From Micrococcales bacterium (GTDB lineage Bacteria; Actinomycetota; Actinomycetes; Actinomycetales; Cellulomonadaceae), in assembly GCA_009779195.1 (NCBI GenBank), contig WRET01000026.1, forward strand, positions 1 to 42,807: a DNA stretch of 42,807 bases, in the 5' to 3' direction. Every line of letters starts with the position of its first letter. Position 1 is the stretch's first letter. Positions 36,769 through 42,807 of this stretch are shown in pieces. The notes beneath the pieces were generated by a model. The model saw only the letters and a list, made by a program, of their open reading frames with translations, did no database searches and was not told the origin of the DNA. The translations under genes were made by a program, and so were the position numbers.

Positions 36769-37695
36769 TCAGGTTGAGCTGAGGGTGGCGATCTCCTCGG
36801 GGGACAGCTCCAGGGTGGCGCTGGCCAGCAGCGCTGGCAGCTGGTCGAGGCGGCTCGCCGAGGCGATCGGTGCCACGACTGTCGGCTGGACGCGCAACCA
36901 CGCCAGCGCCACAGTCGCGACCTCGACGCCATGGGTGGCAGCGACCTGGTCGAGCACCCCCAAGACGGCCTGGCCGTGAGGGGTCAGGTGCGCCACCGCC
37001 TTGGCGGCACGCTCGCCGGTGGCACGCGCTCCAGGGCGGTATTTGCCTGTGAGGAACCCGTTGGCCAACGCAAAGTACGGCAAGACGCCCAGGTTCTGCC
37101 GGGTCGCAGCGTCACGCAACCCATTGGTCTCAAAACCGCGTTCGACGAGGTTGTAGTGCGGTTGCAACGCCACCGCGTGGTGCGCGCCGTGGGCAGCGGT
37201 CACCGCAGCCCACTCGTCCAGACGCTCGGCGGTGAAGTTCGACGGGGCGATGTAACGCACCTTGCCTGCGTCGACCAGGGCGCTGAGCGCCCCGACGAAA
37301 TCAGCCATGGGCACATCCGGGTCGTCGAAGTGCGCGTAATACAAGTCGATACGGTCGGTCCCCAGCCGCGTCAACGACGCGTCGGCCGCTCGGACGATCG
37401 TGTCCGGGTGCAGGCCCTTGCACCGCGGGTCCCACCCGACCTTCGTCGCCACGAGCACCTGGTCACGGTTGCCCCGGGAGGCCATCCACGCCCCGATGAC
37501 CGTCTCAGACTCGCCCCCTTCGTTGCCCGGCACCCACCACGAGTACCCGTCCGCGGTGTCGACCATCGTCCCCCCGCCGTCGACGAACGCGTCGAGCAGC
37601 GCGAACCCTGCCGCCTGGTCCACCGTCCACCCAAACACGTTGCCCCCGAACACCAACGGAAAGACGTCCAGGTCACTGCTACCGATCCGCGTCAT
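36769..37695 (-). CDS. Aldo/keto reductase
   Basis: A 308-residue TIM-barrel oxidoreductase. Catalytic tetrad: Asp and Tyr in DTADGYSWW, Lys in LVATKVGWD, His in YYAHFDD. PSNFTAERLDEW and the C-terminal NADPH-site segment VVAPIASASRLDQL are typical of the bacterial general-stress type (YghZ/YajO-like). Substrate is not known. It ends 9 nt from the MITE-like element, which thus abuts the 3' end of the gene. Confidence 0.88.
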   Translation of the reverse strand: MTRIGSSDLDVFPLVFGGNVFGWTVDQAAGFALLDAFVDGGGTMVDTADGYSWWVPGNEGGESETVIGAWMASRGNRDQVLVATKVGWDPRCKGLHPDTIVRAADASLTRLGTDRIDLYYAHFDDPDVPMADFVGALSALVDAGKVRYIAPSNFTAERLDEWAAVTAAHGAHHAVALQPHYNLVERGFETNGLRDAATRQNLGVLPYFALANGFLTGKYRPGARATGERAAKAVAHLTPHGQAVLGVLDQVAATHGVEVATVALAWLRVQPTVVAPIASASRLDQLPALLASATLELSPEEIATLSST

Positions 37696-37793
37696 GCTCC
37701 CACGCTACTCGCGGCCAGGGAGCGCGGCAGAACGTCGCACCTGGCGCGCCCGGTCAACTCGACCATCAGCCTGTGGCCGAACCTGCGCGGGTG

Positions 37794-37822
37794 TTGTACA
37801 TGCACAACATGTTGTGTAGAGT
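37794..37822 (+). promoter_or_regulatory. Promoter with palindromic operator for the HicA-like pair
   Basis: -35 TTGTAC (37794-37799), 17-nt spacer and -10 TAGAGT (37817-37822). The spacer contains the perfect palindrome ACAACATGTTGT (37804-37815), overlapped on its left by an imperfect one, GTTGTACATGCACAAC. The ATG of the next gene (37829) is 7 nt after the -10, so the mRNA is probably leaderless. The arrangement is what self-repressing toxin-antitoxin operons show. Confidence 0.7.
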
Positions 37823-37828
37823 CAACAG

Positions 37829-38056
37829 ATGATCAGCGCAGGGCGGCACCCGAAAAACGCGATCAACGCTGCGCTGGCAGAGCTTGACCCAGACCGGTTC
37901 GAGGTCGTCGTGGTCCACAAAGGTCACCGTTGGGGGATGGTCCGCTGTGTGGGCTGCGGGGACGTCCGTGCGGTCTACTCCACGCCCCGGGTCCCCGAGG
38001 ACAACGCACGAGACATCCGTCTGTTCGCCAGCAGGCACCAGCACCGACAGGAGTGA
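37829..38056 (+). CDS. HicA-like small protein, putative toxin
   Basis: A 75-residue basic protein starting MISAGRHPKNAINAALAELD. It has VVVVHKGHRWGMVRCVGCGD and VYSTPRVPEDNARDIRLF. The GHxWG and STPRxPxNHAxxIRR-like pattern is that of small HicA-type RNA-binding proteins of actinobacteria, where the family His is used for RNA cleavage; here the His in KGHRW is the candidate. A CxxC pair (Cys-x-x-Cys at about 41-44) may bind zinc. The ATG starts at the expected transcript start. The partner gene follows after 5 nt. Confidence 0.55.
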   Translation: MISAGRHPKNAINAALAELDPDRFEVVVVHKGHRWGMVRCVGCGDVRAVYSTPRVPEDNARDIRLFASRHQHRQE

Positions 38057-38061
38057 GGACG

Positions 38062-38571
38062 ATGGAGCTGCACGAGTTCACGATCTACCTCGACCGCCCA
38101 CCGGTGGACGAGGAGTACGACGCGCTGTACGAAGCCGGTTTCGACGACTCCACCCCCGGCACCCACGGTGGACGAGGAGTGATCCACGTCCACCGCCGCT
38201 GCGAGTCGCTCGCCGAGGCCATCATCTCGGCATGGCTCGACGCCGCACGGGCCGGTTTCCGGGTCGTCGCGCTCGAGGACGAAGACCTGGTCTCGCTCAA
38301 GACCGTCGCACAGCGGGTGGGCCGTACCTACGAATCGGTCCGGTTGCTGGCCAACGGCAAGCGCGGCCCTGGCGGGTTCCCGCCGGTCCAGTCTGGCGAT
38401 GGCTGGACGCTGGTCTCGTGGGCCGCCACCGCCGACTGGTTCGCCACGCACTACGGGGCCGACGTGACCAGCGACGAGCACGCGCGGACCATCGCTGCTG
38501 CTGACCACCTGCTGCGGGCCCGGGCGCTCGGCATCGACCTGGCCCCTCTGGTCCGGCTGGCGGCCGCCTAG
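38062..38571 (+). CDS. Helix-turn-helix partner protein, putative antitoxin
   Basis: A 169-residue protein behind AGGAGTGAGGACG. The N-terminal ~75 residues (LHEFTIYLDRPPVDEEYDAL ... RRCESLAEAIISAWLDAARA) form an alpha/beta domain also seen in HicB-like partners. Residues ~83-110 (LVSLKTVAQRVGRTYESVRL, LANGKRGPGGFP) look like a MerR/excisionase-type helix-turn-helix that could bind the palindrome upstream. The tail has WFATHYG. The two genes look like one autoregulated operon; toxin-antitoxin function is inferred from size, order and operator. Confidence 0.55.
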   Translation: MELHEFTIYLDRPPVDEEYDALYEAGFDDSTPGTHGGRGVIHVHRRCESLAEAIISAWLDAARAGFRVVALEDEDLVSLKTVAQRVGRTYESVRLLANGKRGPGGFPPVQSGDGWTLVSWAATADWFATHYGADVTSDEHARTIAAADHLLRARALGIDLAPLVRLAAA

Positions 38572-38623
38572 CTGGTCCTCCCCGGGTCCCCAGCGTCTTC
38601 CCCTGAGCCACGAACGTCACCCG

Positions 38624-38705
38624 GTGGTGCCAACCTCAGCCGTTGGTCGCCGACCTCAGTCTTTGACGGCTGAGGTCGGCGGCCAAAGGCTGAGGTTGGC
38701 ACCAC
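38624..38705. repeat. Long near-perfect inverted repeat (36-bp arms)
   Basis: Arms 38624-38659 and 38670-38705 match at 34 of 36 positions around a 10-nt loop. Each arm contains two copies of a short unit GCTGAGGTYGGCR-like (CAACCTCAGCC, CGACCTCAG, and inverses), so four copies alternate in orientation. It lies in the 339-base gap between the HicA-like pair and the DUF4132 gene. It may act as a bidirectional terminator or be a palindromic REP-type element; no T run follows. Confidence 0.8.
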
Positions 38706-38762
38706 GACCACATCGCCGAAGCCCGTCAGGACAACCTGCTGTGGTCTACTGGCCGGCACAGG

Positions 38763-38779
38763 TGTTTCAGCCTGAAACA
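38763..38779. promoter_or_regulatory. Perfect palindrome upstream of DUF4132 gene
   Basis: TGTTTCAG-C-CTGAAACA is a perfect 8-bp inverted repeat with one central base, 131 bp before the DUF4132 start. It is A/T-richer than its surroundings and looks like an operator for a dimeric regulator of the DUF4132/AAA operon. A TACAGT (38839-38844) downstream could be the -10. No regulator gene is in view. Confidence 0.45.
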
Positions 38780-38910
38780 TCATCATCCTTCAGGGGCACC
38801 GAACGCCAAGAACTGCTACGACTGCCCCCGGTGTCCGGTACAGTCGCTGGCAGCCCACACCATGGCGAACAGGTGCAAAAATGCATCCTTTGCCTCCGCG
38901 AAAGGTGACC

Positions 38911-41900
38911 ATGTTCAAAACACATCCCGCCGAAGCACTGCTCAGGACGCTTGCAAAAGAATACCCCGAAGAAGCCGCCCTGATCGGCGGGTTTGTCTGC
39001 GATGGACACGAACCGGCCAAGGCACTGTCGGTCAAGGCCAGGGTCGTCGAGCGTTTCGTCGAAAGCCTGTACTACTCGATCTTCATCGGGGACAAGGACA
39101 TACGGAACAAGACGTGGGCAACGTTGGCCGCAGACCCTTCCTTGATGACCGACGAGCAGTGGGTGCGGCTCGGGCAGGTCTTGTCGCGGGCGTCGGCGTA
39201 CACCGCGGACACGCAGTGCCCGCCAGGAGTGCCGTCATGGTTCTGGGCACTGCAAGACGGCCGGGACAAGGCGGACAGCGCGGCAGCGCGTCCGGCATTC
39301 ATGTGGGACCCGTCGTTCGTCGTGCCGCTGCTGACAGCCGGCGAGGTCCCAGAAGACCACATCCCCCTGACCGCGATGACGGCCTTCTTCGCGATACTCG
39401 TGCACGAGGATGCCAACCCTCTGGCCAGCTGGAAGAAGAACCGCAGCTCCCACGCCGCCAGCGCCTGGGCCAGCTACGTCGGGCAGAACAGCACCCTGGT
39501 CCCCCAGGCCATCGGCACCAGCGCGGCGGGGCGTCGACGCGCGCTGGAGTGGTTCGCCCTGTACCCCAAGCTGGTGCCACCACTGGCACCGATGGTCGTG
39601 CAGTACGCGGTGGGCCCGGCCAAGACCGTCCGGGAGGCAGCGTTGACGCTGGTCACCGGAGGGACACTGGCAGCGTCGTCCTACTGGTCGGTGAAGATCA
39701 AGACCCCAGGACTGGACGAACCGTTGCGCTCGCAGACGCTTGCTGCTGCTCTGGACGAGGCGAAGACGGCGAGCATCGGCACTGTCATCGACTTCACAAC
39801 ACGGCTGGGCGACGCAGGCCACACCCTGCTCGCCGACGCACTCGCGCGCCGCCGCGGCGGCAAACGCGACGAACTGCTCTCCGCTGCGCTGACGCGCAAC
39901 GAGGTTGTCACCGCCGCCCCGCAGGTCGAGCTCGACATCCCCCCGGCTCCCCCGCTGGACACCAGTGCGCTGGGCGAGGAGTTCGTCACGGCCTTCACCG
40001 CTGCGGTGAACAGATGGGTCAACGGGCTGGAGAGAAAGGCGCAGGGCACAGACTGGTGGGCCGACTGGGCGACAAAGAAGCTCAAGTCAGCGAGCCGCAT
40101 CGGCCCAGAGCAGATCGCCACGGTCCGGGACTGGTTGAACGGCGAGGCTGACCGGCCCGGGTTTGCCACCGTCCTGCCCAACGACCTGTTCGCCGGGCAG
40201 AACCTCACGTTGCTGCACTCGGCGCGTGCCAGCACGACCCAGCACAAGAACCACACACAGCTGAACAAGTCGACCCTGGCGCAGCTGGTGGGCAACGACA
40301 CCGACCCACGCTCCCTCGCGCAGGCCCTGGCACTCCTGGGGATCGCGGACCCAGTCGGGACGGTCGCCGGCATCGTCTTCCGGTCTGTCCGCTGGGGCGA
40401 GACCGCCGCTGAGCGGGTGTGGCCGTTCTTCGCCGAGAACCCCCAGCGGGTCGACCAGGCCCTGGACGCGGCCAGCAGCAGTTCGGAGGACCTGAGCACC
40501 GCGCTGCAGATCCTGGCAGCATTCCCGGCCGTGCCGACGCGTTACCTGCCGGTGGTCGCCGAGATCGCCACCGGAGAGACCAAGACGCACCGGCTCACCG
40601 CCCAGCAGATGCTGGAAAACCGGCCTGACGCGCTGGCCATCGCCGCCGAGGGCCTGAAGAGCGGCAAGGGCGAGGTCCGCGCCGCCGCTGCGGCGTGGAT
40701 CGGGCGTATCGGCGATGCTGGCGGTGTGGAGGTGCTGCGCACCGCACTGGCCAAGGAGAAGCGCGAACAACCGCAAGCGGCCATGCTCACCGCGCTGCGG
40801 ATACTGGGCGACGACATCTCGGCGCACCTGACACCGCAGGTGCTCGCCACGGCGGCCACCAAAGGGCTGGCTGGCAAAGCACCGGCAGGGATGGCCTGGT
40901 TCCCGCTGGACGCACTGCCTGCGTGCCGGTGGGCTGACGGGAGCCCGGTCGACCCGGACACCATCCGCTGGTGGGCGGTCCTGGCGGTCAAGCTCAAAGA
41001 CCCCGTCGGGGCGGGACTCATCGGCGTGTACGTGTCGCTGCTGGACACCGCCAGCCAGGAGGCGCTGGGAACGTTCGTCCTAGACGCGTGGATCTCACGT
41101 GACACCGCGCACCCGTCGGACGAGGTGTGCCGTGCGCACGCTGAGGCGAACGTCGACGCCCGGTACCGCGACTACCAGTCCTACGCCAAGTACCACTCTG
41201 GTGCCGAATGGGCACAGGCGTACATCCAGATGACCAAAGAACAGGTGTTCGACGAGCTGCGCCGCGAGAAGGCCCGCGAGTACCTGGGGTCGGCGATCAG
41301 CGAGAAAGGCCTGCTCGCGCTGACCTCAGGGGCCCCTGGGCACCATGTCCTGGCGGTGTGCCAGCGCTACATCCGCGACAACCCTCAGCGCCGGGCCCAG
41401 GTCGAGGCGCTGGTCATCGCGGCGGCGGCGAACGACGACCCGTCAGCGATCCAGCTGGTGCTGTCGGTGGCACGCAAGTTCAAGCAGGAAACCGTCCGGG
41501 CCAAAGCCGGTGAGCTCGCCGAGCAGATCGCCGAGCGGTGCGGGTGGACTCTCGACGAGCTCGCCGACCGGACCATCCCGACCGCAGGTTTCGACGACAC
41601 AGGTGTGCTCAGCCTCGACTACGGGCGCCGGGTGTTCACCGGGCGGATCACCCGCTCGCCCAAGACGGGCGCCTTCACCATCGAGGTGTCCAACGCCGAT
41701 GGCAAACCGCTCAAAGCCCTGCCACAACCCGGGGTGAACGACGACGCAGAGACCGCCACCGCGTCGCGCAAACAGCTGACCACGTCGAAGAAAGAGCTCA
41801 CCCAGGTCGCGTCGTTGCAGACCTCGCGGCTGTTCGAAGCGATGTGCCTTGGCCGCACCTGGGACGTGCCGGTCTGGGACGATCTGGTCGCCCACCCGAT

Positions 41901-42522
41901 CATGTGCCACCTCATGTCGACCCTGGTGTGGCAGACCTCGGCCACGCCCGACGGCCAATACAGCCTGTTCCGCCCCAGCGCGGACGGTGAGCTGCTCGAC
42001 GCCGACGACGAGACCGTCACCTTGCCCCAGGGCGGCCACGTGGGCCTGGCACACCGCGCCACCATCACCGCCGCCGAGGCCGACCAGTGGCAGGCCCACC
42101 TGGCCGACTACGACGTCAAGCCGCTGTTCCCCCAGCTCACCGAACCCGCTCCCGCCACCGCCGCGGGCGCCACCGCGTTCGACGACCACCTGGGGTGGTT
42201 GTCAGACTCGTTCGCGATCCGCGGACGGGCCACCAAACGCGGGTACACCCGTGGGATGGCCGAGGACGGTGGCTGGTTCTGCGAGTACTCCAAAGAGCTG
42301 CCCAGCGCACGGATCCGCGTCGTCATCGAGTTCACCGGGTCTTTCCTGCCCGAAGAGCAGATCCCTGCTGCGGTACGGTGCTTGACCTTCGAACGTGCTG
42401 GGCGCCAGGTGCCGCTGTGCGACGTCCCGCCGATCTTGCTCGCCGAGTGCTACGCCGACTACGCCTATGTGGCGCAGGCCGGAACCTTCGACCCAGACTG
42501 GGAAGCCAAGAGCGCGATGTGA
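38911..42522 (+). CDS. DUF4132 (MolR-like) large protein
   Basis: A 1203-residue soluble protein. ATG 38911 is chosen because GAAAGGTG precedes it; an ATG at 38881 would add 10 residues. The middle (about residues 490-720) contains HEAT-like helical repeats (AAAAWIGRIGDAGGVEVLRT). From residue ~905 the DUF4132 domain begins: SLDYGRRVFTGRI, LKALPQPGVNDDAETA, LFEAMCLGRTWDVPVWDDL, HPIMCHLMSTLVW, DETVTLPQGGHVGLAHR and DYDVKPLFPQL. E. coli MolR/YehI is a homologue lying near a MoxR-AAA gene (yehL); here too an AAA gene seems to follow after 41 nt. The molecular role is unknown; co-action with an AAA ATPase is inferred. Confidence 0.85.
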   Translation: MFKTHPAEALLRTLAKEYPEEAALIGGFVCDGHEPAKALSVKARVVERFVESLYYSIFIGDKDIRNKTWATLAADPSLMTDEQWVRLGQVLSRASAYTADTQCPPGVPSWFWALQDGRDKADSAAARPAFMWDPSFVVPLLTAGEVPEDHIPLTAMTAFFAILVHEDANPLASWKKNRSSHAASAWASYVGQNSTLVPQAIGTSAAGRRRALEWFALYPKLVPPLAPMVVQYAVGPAKTVREAALTLVTGGTLAASSYWSVKIKTPGLDEPLRSQTLAAALDEAKTASIGTVIDFTTRLGDAGHTLLADALARRRGGKRDELLSAALTRNEVVTAAPQVELDIPPAPPLDTSALGEEFVTAFTAAVNRWVNGLERKAQGTDWWADWATKKLKSASRIGPEQIATVRDWLNGEADRPGFATVLPNDLFAGQNLTLLHSARASTTQHKNHTQLNKSTLAQLVGNDTDPRSLAQALALLGIADPVGTVAGIVFRSVRWGETAAERVWPFFAENPQRVDQALDAASSSSEDLSTALQILAAFPAVPTRYLPVVAEIATGETKTHRLTAQQMLENRPDALAIAAEGLKSGKGEVRAAAAAWIGRIGDAGGVEVLRTALAKEKREQPQAAMLTALRILGDDISAHLTPQVLATAATKGLAGKAPAGMAWFPLDALPACRWADGSPVDPDTIRWWAVLAVKLKDPVGAGLIGVYVSLLDTASQEALGTFVLDAWISRDTAHPSDEVCRAHAEANVDARYRDYQSYAKYHSGAEWAQAYIQMTKEQVFDELRREKAREYLGSAISEKGLLALTSGAPGHHVLAVCQRYIRDNPQRRAQVEALVIAAAANDDPSAIQLVLSVARKFKQETVRAKAGELAEQIAERCGWTLDELADRTIPTAGFDDTGVLSLDYGRRVFTGRITRSPKTGAFTIEVSNADGKPLKALPQPGVNDDAETATASRKQLTTSKKELTQVASLQTSRLFEAMCLGRTWDVPVWDDLVAHPIMCHLMSTLVWQTSATPDGQYSLFRPSADGELLDADDETVTLPQGGHVGLAHRATITAAEADQWQAHLADYDVKPLFPQLTEPAPATAAGATAFDDHLGWLSDSFAIRGRATKRGYTRGMAEDGGWFCEYSKELPSARIRVVIEFTGSFLPEEQIPAAVRCLTFERAGRQVPLCDVPPILLAECYADYAYVAQAGTFDPDWEAKSAM

Positions 42523-42563
42523 GCCTGGACTGACCCAACCCTCCGACTGGACCAGGAGAGCAC

Positions 42564-42807
42564 ATGACCAAGGACCGAACGACTGCACTGACGCCCGACG
42601 CCGAGTCGATCCGCGTCCCGGCGGAGGTCCGGTACGCCGACGAGCTCGAGCGTCTGCGTGAACGAGACGAGGCGACCAACGCTGTCATCCCCCCAGGGTG
42701 GCAGCTGTCGGCGCGGGCGGTGCGCTCGTTCGTCATCGGTGACGACGCGACTGGGGTGACCCGCAAGTTCTACGGCGACGACCCGTTGGTCGACCGTGCG
42801 GTCGTCA
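42564..42807 (+). CDS. MoxR-type AAA ATPase, N-terminal part only (window edge)
   Basis: ATG 42564 follows AGGAGAG by 3 nt and the frame is open to the window end (81 residues). The text IPPGWQLSARAVRSFVIGDD, then RKFYGDDPLVDRAVV is the N-terminal extension I associate with YehL-like MoxR AAA ATPases that accompany DUF4132 genes; the Walker A would come just beyond the edge. So the ATPase call rests on context and this short stretch. Confidence 0.55.
   Translation, partial: MTKDRTTALTPDAESIRVPAEVRYADELERLRERDEATNAVIPPGWQLSARAVRSFVIGDDATGVTRKFYGDDPLVDRAVV

Noticed and set aside
38568-38908. Two short open frames across the long inverted repeat, one on each strand
   Set aside because: Both are formed by the palindrome itself and by antisense reading; no ribosome-binding site or family similarity.

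Overview
The window is high-GC DNA from an actinobacterium. WhiA, RbpA, a bifunctional-type PriA/HisA, a GerW-like protein and a DUF1844 protein beside infC all occur in the gene orders usual for that phylum, and GTG starts are common. A Micrococcales-like relative is plausible, but I cannot fix the genus from sequence alone.

Left part (1-9993). The window opens in the 3' end of a tRNA gene (probably Val), followed by a decayed C-terminal scrap of a YhcG/DUF1016-type nuclease. Next comes the most unusual locus: eight same-strand genes (556-9993) in which every junction after the first is a 4-nt ATGA/GTGA overlap. They encode a tryptophanase/tyrosine phenol-lyase-like PLP enzyme, a UbiA-family prenyltransferase, a CarS-like (CDP-archaeol synthase family) cytidylyltransferase, a three-domain PEP-synthase/rifampicin-phosphotransferase-like enzyme, a CDP-alcohol phosphatidyltransferase of the PssA type, a phosphatidylserine decarboxylase homologue, a second phosphohistidine-domain protein that lacks the ATP-grasp domain, and a GNAT-like protein. 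The order UbiA, CarS, PssA, PSD mirrors the late steps of archaeal polar-lipid synthesis. I infer a dedicated pathway that makes a prenylated or otherwise unusual lipid, activates it with CTP and decorates it with phosphoserine or phosphoethanolamine.

Middle part (10054-22189). Two tandem paralogues of a Pro/Gln/Ala-rich membrane protein share a conserved upstream element. They are followed by a SpoU-type RNA methylase, the infC-rpmI-rplT operon (apparent ATC start for infC and a leader attenuator), a DUF1844 gene, an MFS transporter, a GerW-like protein and an ABC-2 type exporter pair. Then, on the minus strand, come priA and hisH and a small lipoprotein.

Right of centre (22266-35843). The minus-strand his genes continue (hisB, hisC, hisD) with a VanZ-like gene inserted between hisD and hisC. 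Beyond them are rbpA, secG, tpiA-pgk-gap with two strong hairpins, and the classic whiA-yvcK-rapZ-uvrC block.

Right end (35905-42807) is accessory DNA: a frameshifted hipA remnant, a 170-bp MITE-like element with 30-bp inverted repeats, an aldo/keto reductase, a HicA-like small protein with a downstream partner under a promoter that contains a perfect palindrome, a long near-perfect inverted repeat, and a large DUF4132 (MolR-like) gene followed by the start of what looks like a MoxR-type AAA ATPase gene cut by the window edge.
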